Positions 24,421 through 36,930 of a stretch of DNA of 64,000 bases are shown one piece after another. A program made the translations under genes and the position numbers. Origin of the DNA: Phocoena phocoena (lineage: Eukaryota; Chordata; Mammalia; Artiodactyla; Phocoenidae); the NCBI RefSeq assembly GCF_963924675.1, contig NC_089239.1:30527818-30591817 (forward strand), in the 5' to 3' direction. The notes below the pieces were generated by a model. The model was not told where the DNA came from and ran no database searches. It worked only from the letters and a program-made list of their open reading frames with translations. The number at the start of each line of letters is the position of its first letter. Position 1 is the first letter of the stretch.

Positions 24421-24837
24421 ACAATTGTTTTTTAAAGTCTTGATCTCATTTAAATTAAAAATTTTTTGAACTACCAAGTAATTCAAAATGGTTGCTATTA
24501 CTGCAGTTTAACTTTATGAATTCGTAAATATGCTTACATGAACCCTAAGAATTGGCAATGCTGTTTTCTAGATTGTTTTTAAGATCTTCACGTTGAGATG
24601 ACGAGATGCCTCATCTAACATTCTTTCCATCGCATCACGTTATGTTTGCCACACTCTGTTTTCAGTCATTGATTTAAAATGTATGATAGTCCATCAGTAG
24701 GAGTTTAAAAATATACTAAATGTTAAGTATGATTTTTCCCTTTCAAATACCACCTAAGAAATATTTGTGAAATACATGACAATTTTCTTGTGTAAACCAG
24801 AAGACACATTGCTCACTAAACTTAAAGCCTCTGTGAG
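24421..24837. other. AT-rich unique sequence
   Basis: Nothing recognisable apart from short frames without similarity. Confidence 0.45.
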
Positions 24838-25097
24838 AAGATGTCTGCAAATAATACATAAGAGGTTAATATTCAAAATATATAAAAACTCATACAACTC
24901 AACAACAACAACAAAAACCCAGTTTAAAAAAAAGGGCAGAGGAGCCGAATACACATTTCTCCAAAGAAGACACACAGATGGCCAACAGGCACACGACAAG
25001 ATGCTCAACATCACTAACCATCAGGCAAATGCAAACCAAAACCACTATGAGCTGTCACCTCACACCTGTCAGACTGGCTATTATCAAAAAGGCAAGA
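24838..25097 (+). mobile_element. Old LINE-1 ORF2 fragment, cut by SINE and deletion
   Basis: Part of L1 ORF2 before the C-terminal Cys motif is readable. The frame from 24978 gives [17 protein letters not shown] and then HLTPVRLAIIKK, typical of L1. Upstream, aatattcaaaatatataaaaactcatac is also L1-like but out of frame. L1 stops at the CHR SINE and does not resume on its other side. Confidence 0.85.
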
Positions 25098-25239
25098 GGG
25101 CTTCCCTGCTGGCACAGTGGTTGGGAGTCCGCCTGCCGATGCAGGGGACGCGTGTTCGTGCCCCGGTCCGGGAAGCTCCCACATGCCGCGGAGCGGCTGC
25201 GCCCGTGAGCCATGGCCGCTGAGCCTGCGCGTCCGGAGC
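25098..25239 (+). mobile_element. 3'-truncated CHR SINE, short form, inside L1
   Basis: The SINE starts gggcttccctgctggc at 25098 and breaks off at gcgtccggagca, losing its last third and the A-tail. No TSD is present. Because the L1 also ends here, one deletion probably removed the SINE 3' end and the adjoining L1 sequence. Confidence 0.9.
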
Positions 25240-25329
25240 ATCTCAACACTGTGACAAGTGATACCCACTAAGGACAAAATACCCAGGCTGCTACATGAGC
25301 CCACAGCAAGGATACCTACCCACTCTTTA

Positions 25330-25470
25330 GTTTTGATGGTTGGGAAAGTTTTCCTGTTTTCTGAGAGGGTGAGGTAGATCTGACCTGATACCCAAAGTGA
25401 GTGATATTCTCTAGGAAGAAGGGAGAGGATAGAATAGGGGAGAAGGGAAAGGTTTTCAAGACGGTCGACA
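25330..25470 (-). mobile_element. Possible L2 fragment
   Basis: ggaaagttttcctgttttct, gagggtgaggtagatctgac and aagggaaaggttttcaag resemble the antisense L2 3' third in order. Divergence is high. Confidence 0.35.
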
Positions 25471-25954
25471 CTGAATACTCAAAAGCTCATATTCTTCGGA
25501 CAACGTGTAAGAGACAAACACCTGGCCACGTGGAGGGGACCCTCTTTTACTATTTATGAGGCAAGGTGTCCAGGAGCCCTGGGCTGGAAAATCCAGTTCT
25601 GAGTCAGGGCCCTTAGTTTCCTTAGAGTAACTGGAGAGGCAGGGAGACACTCCAGAGACATGTCCTGTGCCCTAAGGTTGGAGTCTTAACAAGGAAAAGA
25701 TGAGAAACCTGTTATATTTTCCTCAAGAAATCATCTCCAGGAATTTCGGGCTCTTTCACACAAAGACTTGTCTTCTGCAATCTAGCAGTACTGTGTTTTC
25801 AGAGTTGGCCAAGCCACCTGTCATGTCAGTTTCGTGGCCTGTACACAACCAGTCGATGGTTTGCCCGTGTTCTCAGGATAACGCTCAACCTCCTGAGATT
25901 GGCTGGAAAGATGGGGCAGACATGGCAGGAACCTCCCCTCCTATCCTTCACTCA
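25471..25954. other. Unique sequence
   Basis: No gene is recognised. A 111-codon frame from 25700 resembles nothing known and runs into the L2 remnant downstream. Confidence 0.4.
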
Positions 25955-26315
25955 CTCACCCCTTCTCATTTCTCAAAACTGTCCACTTTTAAATGTTGTT
26001 CCTTCTGCCTGAAACACTTTTCCCTCCACCCTTAGACAGCTGGATCTACTCATTTATCAGACCTCAGCATAAATGAATGTCCCCTGGCAAATCTTCCCTG
26101 ACCCACAGAATAAGCATCCTTCAGTACTGATGACACATGTCATTACAGTTATTCTCTGGCGTTTGCATTTTCCATTATTTTCCCCACTGACCCACAGCCG
26201 CCAAGCCCCGGGAGGTCAGGTGCCCTCTGTCTCCACCTCCCACAAGACAAGCACATAGTAAGCTTTCCATAGATAATTACCGGATGCATGCACACATGAA
26301 TGAAATAATAGTGAT
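25955..26315 (+). mobile_element. L2 LINE 3' end
   Basis: Sense L2 order is clear: ccttctgcctgaaacacttt, ctcatttatcagacctcagc, caaatcttccctgaccca, then an acaagcacatagtaagc tail that ends in a degraded form of aataaatatttgttgaatga. Confidence 0.8.
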
Positions 26316-26659
26316 GAATAACGAAAAAATCCAATGGCTTAAAATATACTTTATCATATGTTTAGCAACTTCCACAAAGTATTTTGGAGTGTCAACATCA
26401 TTTACAATAGTTCCAGGAGACACATGTCATATTCATATATAACAAATGCCACGACTGAGGAGATATTTCGAAAAGCAAATTGTAAAACAAAAAGGCAAGT
26501 GGAAAATCGTTCACTGTGTGCCATGCCTCCTTTACTAAGGGAGGGCTATATTGCCATAAGCACTGATTATGGTAAGGACAGACAGATATAGTCAAGAGAA
26601 CACCCTTTAGACCAAACTTGCCCTTTCAAAATAGGAAGAATCAATTATAAGGATTTATT
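26316..26659. other. Unique sequence
   Basis: Nothing recognised. Confidence 0.4.
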
Positions 26660-26762
26660 GTAAACCAAAGCTGAGGCTTTCAAAGCTTAAGTAACGTTCT
26701 CCGGGTGACGCAACTGGTAAATGAAGGAATTGGGATTTGAATTTTGGTCTTCCTAATTCTAA
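26660..26762 (-). mobile_element. MIR SINE remnant
   Basis: Antisense MIR core: gctgaggctttcaaagctta, then gtaacgttctccgggtgac, then ggaattgggatttgaatttt. Confidence 0.6.
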
Positions 26763-28274
26763 ACTCACCCCCCATAAGAAGGTAAGTCATTCGGTCCTTA
26801 ATTAACACAGTCATAAGGCACGTTATGCTAGCATTTCTTCATTTTTGAGTAAAGTCTTGGTGTTACATTAATGACAACAGACATAGGTTATACCTTAGCT
26901 GAAAGATGATTTTTTTTGCTCCATTCATTTGAATCAAAGGTCAACAATTTGGAGATCTCAAGTAAGCCCAACCTTACACATCACATTGGATATTGCAAAT
27001 GACAAGCCTGTAAAAATAAATAAAGAACAGAATGAGAGTGACAGAGACAGAGAGAGAGAGAGAACAAGAAAGAGAGGGAGGTAAACATAATGCTTGTAAG
27101 GCTTGTCAGAAGTTCTGAGTTTTGAGATACTGATTTTAAATCTGGCTTTGAATGTTCCTGCAGACACAGATGACAGGAAAAATCCTTTGAAAAAGCTGAT
27201 TACACAAGATGGTGCAAAAAGAAATGATGAGGAAAAATCAGATTCAAGCCTTCTCAGCTTTATAATGAGCATTCTGGTCTTTTTGGTTATACATTAGATT
27301 GCAAGTCCTTTCATAGCGGAAAAAAATATACTGGAGTCTACTCTTACATTTCCAGAGATCATCTCAGGTAACCTAAACATTCTCCTTATCCTAAAAGGAA
27401 ACTAGTCACAGACTGACAACTTGTCTGCAAAATGCCTTCTACCAACACATTTGAACTCATGGCTCATGCAGGGCATCACGGGCTTCTCCCAATGGGCAGA
27501 TCAAAATGAAAGTCACTTCCTTTCCTACCTCTATGAGGGGTGTGTGATTTTATGTACCGTTCCTTCCTGGGGAGCTGGATATCTGAAGATATTTGGGTGG
27601 GTTACTAGTCTTCAGCAAGACGCCTTTGATTGTGATCTACTCTCCACGAATTAAGGAGAAGACAAATATGCCCAAGTCCTTCACGTACCAGAAAACATTC
27701 TCCCAAGAAAGTTTTATCGGCAATGACGCAGGGTCCATTTGGATGAGACCGTGGCTCCAGGAAGGTGGACACACTCAAGCCTTCAAACAACACAAGAAAT
27801 TTCCGTCCTAACAGTCCCTCTGCTCCCTGTACACAGTGTTAGGTTCAATGAACCCTGCAGAAGATCCCTTGGTTCCAGTCACACAAGCCATCCATTTGCA
27901 ACTGTTCTTTAGGTCTCCTGCGGGATGCTCAGGTCACCCACAGCACCCCACTGCAGTTGTCCGAGATAAATGCAAAGCTGTTTTTAGGCTCTGATATTGC
28001 AAATATTAAGGGAAAACTGATTTATTTGCTCCCTCCATCCCACTGCCTGAATTTCAATATCATTTGTCTACAACACGTATTTGCCAAGTATCACACATCT
28101 TTTTCATTTTTAACATCTCAATACAGATGCTATTTCAATATGTATTTCCTCTGCCTGTCACTGAGAGCAGAAACCATAAGTTGCACTTGTCTTCTTTCTA
28201 ACCTTTCACGCAGTGAGACTGAGGATAGAGCTACTTTGAAGTGACAGGCTTCCCAGGGCCAGGTTTAACTCTTC
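26763..28274. other. Unique sequence with a GA-rich microsatellite
   Basis: No gene was recognised. A GA-rich run is at 27041-27085. Frames of 60-104 codons overlap on both strands and show no family similarity. Confidence 0.4.
27041..27085. repeat. (GA)n-rich simple repeat
   Basis: Imperfect GA/GACA repeat with an uninterrupted agagagagagagaga core. Confidence 0.85.
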
Positions 28275-28481
28275 TTTTTTTTTTTTTTTGCGGTACGCGG
28301 GCCTCTCACCGCTGTGGCCTCTCCCGTTGCGGAGCACAGGCTCCGGACATGCAGGCTCAGTGGCCATGGCTCACGGGCCCAGCCGCTCCGCGGCATGTGC
28401 GATCTTCCCGGACCGGGGCACGAACCGGTGTCCCCTGCATCGGCAGGCGGACTCTCAACCACTGCGCCACCAGGGAAGCCC
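28275..28481 (-). mobile_element. CHR SINE, short form
   Basis: Full-length antisense copy with its A-tail seen as T's at 28275-28289 and the 5' end ggcttccctgg (reverse) at 28470-28481. Only cttc is shared by the flanks, so the TSD has decayed or was never typical. Confidence 0.92.
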
Positions 28482-28484
28482 TTC

Positions 28485-28690
28485 ATCAACTATATATTGA
28501 GTGCTTATCTTCCTCCAGATACAAATCTAACTTCTAGGGCAAGTTCAGTGGAAACATATAGTAAGTCCCTGTTCTCATGGCATTTACACTCTAGAAGAAG
28601 AAAGTAAGAGGCTAAATAAACAAGCACATAAAGAAGACAGTATCAGGTTCTGATATGTGCAATGATGAAAATAAATCAGGAAAATACACT
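28485..28690 (-). mobile_element. L2 LINE remnant
   Basis: Antisense L2 3' end: tatattgagtgcttatcttc, then atggcatttacactctagaa, then aggctaaataaacaagcac. It directly adjoins the CHR SINE, which probably inserted at its edge. Confidence 0.65.
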
Positions 28691-29734
28691 AAAGAGTGCT
28701 CAAAAGGGTCCTGTAGCTTGTGCTGTCAACATATGAGGTTCTTGAACATTATCCAGCCATAATAATAAATGCATACCCAAAAGTCTCTAGTAGAATTTTA
28801 TTATTTATTAGCTAGGAAGGAAAACAATGAAAGAGAGGCTTGAGCAATCAGCAGTGCTCGTAAATGTTATGTTTTCTGTCCCAATTGGATCTTTTGTAAT
28901 TGTTTGGATGTGGTGCAACATTTTTTTTTAAGTGGAACATTTTCAAGTCAGGTTGAAATCAAGGCTGTCGTTTAAAAGAAGAAGTGGCTTGTATTCAATC
29001 TCAAAAACCATTTGTCATCAATCTGTATCCTGAGGCTTAGAACACCCTAAAACTAAAACATTACCTAATGCTTGAATCCATTCTGTGTGTGTGCGCGTGT
29101 GTCCTGCATCAGGATCAGGGTTGAGACACAAGTCTGTGACACCCGGGCTATCATAATTTTCACTATAAAGCTCTGCTTTTTAAATAGAACAACCAGGTGG
29201 CCATTCAGCATTTCTGAGTTGTTAACAGAGTAGTTTCAACATTATGTTGACTTTTGATTACATTCACCAAAAGGAGGTAGATGTTGACATATATATAACA
29301 GAAACAGTACGCAAAACTTGGTCCTAGAAGCAAGTGGTAAGAAGCAGCTTCTCTGGACGGTCGAGAGAGAAGGGAATGCAAAAACGTCCAATCTGTGCAG
29401 TGAAATCTAAAACACCTTTTGTTAGTCAACGAGTTTCTCGGGTCTCAAAAAATAGAGCTTACTGAGATTCTCATTAATGAACTCATAACCCCCAGGTCCA
29501 AATACGTATGTCAAATCAGGCAATACAATCAAATGAGGAGCTTTGGTGAAAAAACGAGTTCTATGGGTGATTTACTTGGTCAACAGGCATCCTGTCAGGT
29601 AGTACTCTGCTGTGTGCTAACTGTACCACTATCCACTGCATGACTTTAGGCTAGGATGGTCTCTCTCCATTTCCTCAAATACGAAATGAATGTACCAATA
29701 CTTGCCCTGCTGTCTTCGCAAGGCGACTGCACCA
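28691..29734. other. Unique sequence
   Basis: No gene or clear repeat is recognised. A short gtgtgtgtgcgcgtgtg run is near 29084-29102. Confidence 0.4.
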
Positions 29735-29860
29735 GGTGCCGGATACTGCGCTAAGTGTTTTATATACATCATCTCATTCTACCCCTCCAACATCTTCACG
29801 AGACAGGCATCGTTAATTAAAGCCATTTAGCAGGTGAGGGAAAGAAGGCTCCAGATGAAA
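29735..29860 (-). mobile_element. MIR SINE remnant
   Basis: Antisense MIR: ggtgccggatactgcgctaa, catcatctcattctacccc, acgagacaggcatcgttaat, then a degraded cagatgagg segment. Confidence 0.7.
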
Positions 29861-30069
29861 CACTTCTTCCAGAAATATAAAATGCTGTACAAAATAGTGT
29901 GATTATAACCATTGTTAAAAATACATATAATTATAACCATGGCTGTAATTAAACGGGAAGAAGGAACTCATGCTGAATGAAAAATATTAGCGCTAGAGTA
30001 TCCTGGAAATTGCAAGTTGACAGCAGCACAGCCGTCCACCTGATACAATTCAGAAAAACAGTGCAAAAC

Positions 30070-30295
30070 GTTTAGGGCTTATTATATGCCAGTCCCAGTT
30101 CTTGGCACTTTTGTCCATACTTTTACTCAAGAATCTTGAAAATAACTCCCTGAGGCACACACTATTGTTACCCCCATTTTACAGATGTGGAAACAGAGGA
30201 AGAGAAAGAACTTGCTCCGGGGAACAGCTTGTGAATGGCAGAGCTGGGATGAGAGACCAGACAGTCTGGTTTCTAAGCCTGTGCTCCTACTTGTA
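30070..30295 (-). mobile_element. MIR SINE, nearly complete
   Basis: Good antisense MIR: gcttattatatgccagtccc, ccccattttacagatgtgg, ggcagagctgggatgagag, cagtctggtttctaagcctg. The 158-codon plus-strand frame starting at 30185 begins inside this MIR and is not a gene. Confidence 0.88.
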
Positions 30296-30504
30296 AGACT
30301 AAACCACTCCTGTGAAGTGGGCTCTGAGGGATGCAAACCAACTAGCTATTTATCCACAGCTTACGGAACACATGGCAGGATTATCTTTCCTCTCGTAGAA
30401 GCCTTTGGGCCATTCTCTGGGCTCAGTGAGGTCAGCACCGTGCCCTGGCAGGGGCTCAGCTTAGCAATCGGTCTCCAAGGGCACCTCTGCCAACTCTATA
30501 CATC

Positions 30505-30630
30505 CTCTGTGACCTCTTTACAGGTCTGTTTCTCACTTGTAAGCGAAGAAAAAGAAAGCCTATTCATTAGGGATTTTGCAGGATCAAGTGCATTCGGCAC
30601 AAGTCTTGGCACAGGGCACGGCTGGCTGGC
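30505..30630 (+). mobile_element. Probable MIR SINE remnant
   Basis: Sense MIR-like pieces: ctgtgacctctttacaggtc, gtttctcacttgtaagcg, and ggctggcactcagtgcg. Confidence 0.5.
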
Positions 30631-31282
30631 ACTCAGTGCGTGTGAGACCCCCTCCCTCTGACCTCTCAAATGTGACATCACTTCAGATAATTTACTCTCC
30701 CATAAACTCTCAGAAAAGATGAGAGAAAGGCCTCAGGTCATGAAGTGTTAGGCTTGAAATGGACTATTACTGTCTTGAGTCATAAGGTAATCCACTTTGT
30801 AAAAACAATGTTATCCTGAGTATCTATAAGTAGGAATTGTTTTTCCTTCCTAAAACAGTGTGTATTGATTTTCTCAGGGGTCAGTAGATTCCCTCTGATA
30901 CACTGGGGGACTGGTCCAGCTTAGCAAACCCTGGGTCAGTTCTATACCTGCCCAAGTCATAGGTCTGCCTAAACAAACTGACCACAAAGCAGAATTGTCC
31001 TGTAACTGTTATCCGGTTGGGTAGGAAGCATGATACCTACAGCCTGCTCACAAGCCACTACGATATAACTGAGAGCATGTGACTTTTCATACTATAAACT
31101 GTCCAAGGCTTAGTCAAAGGTGTCATTTTGACATAACCGCATCTTAAAACTTTAAGAGTTCCTGAAGTAGAAAAAATTAGGCAGGCGACCTCCTCACTGT
31201 GTGGTTTTAAGACGACAGTTACTCTTTGCAAAGTGGTTCTACTGTTTACAGACCACACGGAATCCCTAACAATGGTCATGAC
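30631..31282. other. Unique sequence
   Basis: Nothing recognised. Confidence 0.4.
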
Positions 31283-31480
31283 AATAATAATAAGAGCTAA
31301 TGCTAGATGAGCCTTTTTGACGTGCCACGCACTGTTCTAAGAACATGACATGTATTTCCCCATTTAATCTTCTCAGCAACTCTATGGGGTAGGTACTGTT
31401 ATTATTCCCGTTTTGCAGAGAGCAAAACCGAAGCACAGACTGGCGGAGTTGAGACTCAAAGCAGACAGTCTGCCTGCAGA
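31283..31480 (-). mobile_element. MIR SINE, nearly complete
   Basis: Strong antisense MIR: gtgccacgcactgttctaag, ccccatttaatcttctcag, tatggggtaggtactgttat, ttattcccgttttgcagag, cagacagtctgcctgc. Confidence 0.9.
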
Positions 31481-32165
31481 GGCCACAGACTTCCATCCAT
31501 TTTAAGAAAATAAGTGAGCACATAAAACAGAGCGCTCTTATTCTGTTTGTGATGGATGCATGCCACCACTCTGTGTTTATTTATTTTCCTTATTTTATCT
31601 GTTCAGCTTCATATGCAGACTCCATTATTCTGACTTATTTCTCCACTGATTCACTCACTTATATTTTCTGATTTATTTTTGTCTGTAGTCCCATACGTCC
31701 TTGGCTAACTGGGTTAAGAAAAAAATAACTGGACTGAACAACTTTATATTTAATTTGGCGATTTTTACTCAATCCCTGAACTTAAATAAATCCAAATGCT
31801 GATCACACTTGAGTCACTTATCTCATTTATTTATCTATTTTTTAAAAACTTATACAAAAATTCCTTTTAATTGGAAATAATATAGAATCTATTTCTTCTT
31901 GCGCTTTTATTGTCAACTAGTAATTAAAGCTAGAGTTTTATCAAAACAGTAGTTGAGAGAAATGCCCTTTATTTAATTACTGTGAATCCCTGTAGAGCTA
32001 CAATCTGGATAAATTAAACCCATTAGATGGAAACAAAATGATATTTGAATCTAACAGAATACATACTTAAATCTGAAGACAACAGGAAAGGACAAGAAAA
32101 AATTATTAGTCAAACCGAAGGCGCTTTTGAGTGGTTGCTCTATTTATTATAACATTACCTCCTTT
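31481..32165. other. AT-rich unique sequence
   Basis: Nothing recognised. Confidence 0.4.
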
Positions 32166-32170
32166 GGCAC

Positions 32171-32203
<33 letters not shown>

Positions 32204-32406
32204 GGTACACGGGCCTCTCACTGTTGTGGCCTCTCCCGTTGCGGAGCACAGGCTCCGGACGCGCAGGCTCAGCGGCCATGGCTCACGGGCCCAGCCGCTC
32301 CGCAGCATGTGGGATCTTCCCGGACCGGGGCACGAACCCGCGTCCCCTGCATCGGCAGGCGGACTCTCAACCACTGCGCCACCAGGGAAGCCCGGCACAC
32401 TTTTTT
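32166..32406 (-). mobile_element. CHR SINE, short form, with 13-bp TSD
   Basis: The body is 32179-32393, with a long A-tail seen as T's up to about 32200. The TSD ggcacactttttt is perfect at 32166-32178 and 32394-32406. The restored target reads TTTT/AA. Confidence 0.95.
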
Positions 32407-33599
32407 AAACAAAAGCTTAAAGCACTTGGCTTACATTCCCAGAGTCTCAATTACTTTATGACTTGACTGTAGAGAGTAATTTATTTTGAACAGACCAGTG
32501 CCCATGGGAATCAAATACAAATTCCTCAACATGAAATGGGAAATATTCCACTGATGGGCTCTATGTCAGGAACATAACATCTTCTTTCTCTGTTTTGCAA
32601 AGCAAATCCACGCTTTAATTAGATTAATTGACAGGCTTCTCCAACCCCTCTCCACCTCTTGAAGGGCCCCTGCAATTTGATTTCCATTCACTTCATCCCC
32701 TACTATTGCTCTCAAAAGTCAGGAATGGAACTTGTGATTCTGACTTTAAGGGCCAGTTTACCATTTTCATTCTAGATGACTTCTCAACGCTGTAAGTGCC
32801 TCACTGATGCTGCATTGTCTAGATCAGCACCCTGTTCATCTTTCCTCTGACTGCCAATTCCCTGTCTCCTTTTCTTGTTTGTTTCTTAAAATGTTGGCTC
32901 TCCAATCGCTTAAAGAATCCAGCAATTCATTTAATAACCAGCAAACAAACAAAAAAACTATTATTCTTAGGCCGAGTGACTCTAAAAATATTTTTAATCT
33001 TGACCTCTCCCAAGTAGTTGAGATATAAGCCTTCACCTCAACTAAATATGTTAATAAATTTTAATTAATAAGTTAATAAATTACTAGGTAAGATAGTTTT
33101 CCCTTTTATAAATTAATAGACAGTAAAAGGGGAAGCTAAATATTTTTTTCTTTATAAATACAAGGAGTATAAAACAAAATAGTGTAGTATATAATGTAAT
33201 GGACATCTAAGAAATATCCTGGCTGTTCCAAGGATTTTGTTTCCGGACAATATATTATTATGTTATATTATAACTAGCTAATGCTAATATTAATATATTA
33301 TTTCAATTCAAAATTACTAGTGTAGTTCTTATTATGCATCAGAAATTGTGCAAGGTACCAACAACACAGAAATTAATTAAGCCTATCTGCCCACCAAGAA
33401 CTTAACATCTGCTTAGGGTCTGGCAGAAGGAACCAACAGTAGCTGAAGCAAAAGGAAGGATTTACTTGTGTATTATTTTATTTTTTTAGAAAATTTTAAC
33501 ATAGATGACAGAAATTAGATGATTTTATACCTTGATCTCTATTTTCCCATTTCCAAAAACCATACAACCTTTTTGAATTTATTAAAGTATAAATATTAC
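32407..33599. other. AT-rich unique sequence
   Basis: No gene or clear repeat is recognised. The part from about 33040 to 33310 is very AT-rich. Confidence 0.4.
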
Positions 33600-33960
33600 A
33601 TTTATCTGGTATATTATTCAAGGCTCTTTTGGTGCAAGAGATAGAAAGCAAACTCCTACAACCTTAAACCAAAGGACAGTTTCACGTGTACATCCACAAA
33701 GTGGACCTGTCATGACAGAGGAGTGTCTGGTCACAAGAACGTCTGCCTACACCCAAAAAGATGAGAAAGGTTTTCCAGCCTCTACTATTTCTGTCATGTG
33801 ACACCACCATCTCTGTTCCAGGCTTTCCCCGCCAAGCAGGGAATATGGTTAACACCACCTAGCCTCAATGTTCAATGTTCACCTCAAAGCAACAACAGAA
33901 GGGTCATTCCTCATTCCATCTGACGGAAAATTTACTGGGAGAACCATTTCCACCTAAACA
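33600..33960. mobile_element. Possible old L1/LTR-type fragment
   Basis: gctcttttggtgcaagagat, agaaagcaaactcctacaac and ccttaaaccaaaggac recall an ancient repeat end that reads 'gcaagagacagaaa... aactcaaac'. The family could not be fixed from reading alone. Confidence 0.35.
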
Positions 33961-35079
33961 TGAAAAGGTTCTGTTCCCAGGAGATAAGAGGAGCTGGGCA
34001 GGCGATGGGAAATGTCTTCTCTGGATAGGCTTTTGAAAAAAAGGCAAAAACATCATCAGCGAGAAATTCTGGTTAAAACTATTAAAAGACACCTAGCGAA
34101 GAAAGTAAAGAAAGAAGACAAAATGTTTAAGCATGTGAGCCAGTGAAAAGGGCAGAGAGTCGAGAGTTGGTAGGAAAAATTATCGAAAGTGAAACAAAAC
34201 AGCATGTCAGGCAGGTTTAGAGAGGACCCTTCCTCCCAGCCCCCTACTCCCAACCACAGCAGAATCATTCCATAACATAGGAAAACTGGTAGACCCTTGG
34301 AGAAAGGCATTAAAATTGATAATGAGTTAAATTCTTTCAATCAGTAGTAACAAAATACCTGGTGCAAGGCATTCTCCTGGGAACTGCAAATATTAAAGAA
34401 AAAAAAAAAGTTGACTAAGAAACAGATTCCAACCTCAAAAACCTGATCAGGAGGAAGCTAACATACGTGGTACGTTACCTCATATTGTTACTAAGCACCG
34501 CTAGACTGGTATCAACAAGAAACCACTGGAGACGGAAGAGAGGGTGGAGTAGATCAGCTCATCTGGGATAAGCTCAAGGAAGAGGCAGCATCTGCAGTGG
34601 ACCTAGGAATCTCTACCAAGGCACGAGGCTGCACGGAGATTCTCAGCGTCACAGAGGAAACTAAACAGTAGACCTAGCACTGAAGTTAAAAGGCCAGAGT
34701 ATATACAAGCCTAGCGTAACTCTCCATCCTGGAAGTCAAAACCAAAACTGGACGCGTGCCTGTTAGCGTCCTTCTTTCTTCTACTCACAGCCAAGGGCTT
34801 ATCTTTGCTATCCTGGCGTTTGGGCTCCTTTGGGCTTTCTGAAGATGTGCAGTGTGAGAGAGAAATGCAGAGACTCAACATAAGGCTGGTCTGTTTCATC
34901 TCACTTATTTTTAAGTCTCTTTACCACATCCCTAATCCAGCTGATAAAGCAGTCTTCAGTCCCTCAAGTTTATGTCTTCCTAGCCAACCGGCATCTTTAG
35001 GGGAATGAGGCAAGGTATGAACGTGCAAACAGATAAATATCTTTAGTCAGGTCTAATTCCGCTTTGCATTGTGCCCAGT
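33961..35079. other. Unique sequence
   Basis: Nothing recognised. Short frames overlap on both strands without similarity. Confidence 0.4.
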
Positions 35080-35225
35080 AGAGAAATTAAGATATATTAT
35101 TTTCCCATTTAACAAGTAAGGAAATTAAGGGGCGGAGAATTGAAGCAGCAAGCTCGAAGGTAGAATGAGTCATAGCAGAAACCATGCATCATTCTGATCC
35201 TCTGAACTTGTCTCCCTAACTGCCA
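35080..35225 (-). mobile_element. MIR SINE remnant
   Basis: Antisense MIR: ttttcccatttaacaagtaa, ggaaattaaggggcggag, then cattctgatcctctgaactt. Confidence 0.55.
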
Positions 35226-36774
35226 GCCTCAGATTACTTGGAGTGGCACCTCAAATCACCAATACCCAGTACATAAAACCAACAAAGAGTTGCCGGGCCT
35301 GAGTGAGTTGAGAACAGAGAGAAAAATCTGTCTTATTAAGCCCTTACTTGGGCCAGTAAGATTTAGGTCACCGTTTCTTGAATGATAAGTGGAGAAACTG
35401 GGCTAGAAGCCTCCCAGGTCCTCCAGGGGAACGCTGCAGGGCCAAGTCTCCGAGCCAGCGTGCTTGAAGAAAGCCAGTGTCCTCGGCTCCCTGTAGCCAG
35501 GGTGTGAGGTAAATGAGGGACTGACACCACAGCAACTTCAAAGGCCAGCGGACACTTGGTGCCACCCAGGTGGATTCTGACTACCCAACCGAGAGAGATG
35601 CGTTCAGATTTACTCAAATATTTGTCAGGCCTTTCATCTCAAAGTGATGGTTTGGTGTTCCCAAGGCAAAGTGCAATCTCCTATATAGAATGTTCCCCTC
35701 ACACCTCCCTCTGGCTCCCAGCCCGGCCTGGGGGAGGGGCAAGTACCCACATCAGCAAAAGGACAAAAGCCTCCCCCATCCCACAGAATTGTTCAGCTAC
35801 TTTTTTTAGTTTATTCTGTTCTTGGCCTGTTTGTTTGCTCGGGTGGTTATGAAATCTTTAAAAAGTGAGAAATGGGGCCGAATTCTCAGTCCTCCCTACT
35901 CAAGGATGCAGTCAGCTCGCGTGTTCACAGTTGAGGGTTGCATCTCTGACCTTCATAGACTGTTTTCCCTTCCTGACTTCCTTTTGTACCGAATGTGTGT
36001 TGTAAACTCACGACGCTGGAGTATGTACACAGGGGCCCCATCATACTTCTAATCCTGAATGGAATGGATTAAACTATCACATTCTCTCATCTGTGCACTT
36101 TTTCCTTAACAAGAGTTAAAAAAAAAGAAGAAGAAAAACCAACCCTGTTTATAAGTTGACACTGACGAGAGCTGAGAGTGTCTGAATCATGAAAACAATA
36201 ATTATAATAAATATCAGAATTATTATGACCGTCACTACATAATAATAAAAGGCACAGCCCTTCTTCATTTTATTGAAGCTCTCATGACTCCTTTGCTTCA
36301 TGTATCACCCTCACCCACGCAAAGAGCGAGAAGAATAAAGAAGCATGAAGGTCATTTGGTTGATTACTTGTCAATTTAATTCTTTTGATACCTGAATCCC
36401 CCAGACTGGATCAGAAGCCCCATGACTGTGCCACACAGCACCTGCTCTCTCCTCTGTTCTAGCACTTTCTATACCATGCTGTCCTTCCTTTCCTTTGTCT
36501 CTCCTGGTTGGCCTGCCCTCACCATGGGATCCCACCATGTGTTCATGTGTTGGCATTGAGAAGAGGGTACTGTAAACTAGATCTTCTTTTCCTGGGTGCT
36601 TGTTGCAAACTGCCAATTCCTGGGAGCCTAGGAAAACCCACCAGGACTACATCTCCCAGGTCCTTTTATCCTGGAAAACCACTGCTATCATGTTTCTCCT
36701 TAAGAACACGTGAATACATCAGTAACACATGAAAATATGGTTGACTAGAACACATTTACGTGATGAGGAAACAT
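35226..36774. other. Unique sequence
   Basis: No gene recognised. Frames of 60-98 codons resemble nothing known. Confidence 0.4.
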
Positions 36775-36930
36775 AAATTTATCACATGATGGAAAAAGAT
36801 AAAGAAACTGATGAAGAGAGAGTTGAAATAACTTGCCAAGACCGCACAGCTGGTCAGGAGGAGAACCTAACTTCAGCCCCAGCAAATCTCTCTGTAGTAA
36901 TGAATCTTCACGGTTAAGCGTCTGCTGAGT
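36775..36930 (-). mobile_element. MIR SINE remnant
   Basis: Antisense MIR: gttgaaataacttgccaaga, ccgcacagctggtcagg, then a weak ggttaagcgtctgctgag end. Confidence 0.6.

Noticed and set aside
24767..25222. 151-codon plus-strand open frame
   Set aside because: It joins a decayed L1 region out of its native frame with a CHR SINE, so it is not a gene.
30185..30661. 158-codon plus-strand open frame
   Set aside because: Its first third is antisense MIR and a later part resembles another MIR, so it is a chance frame.
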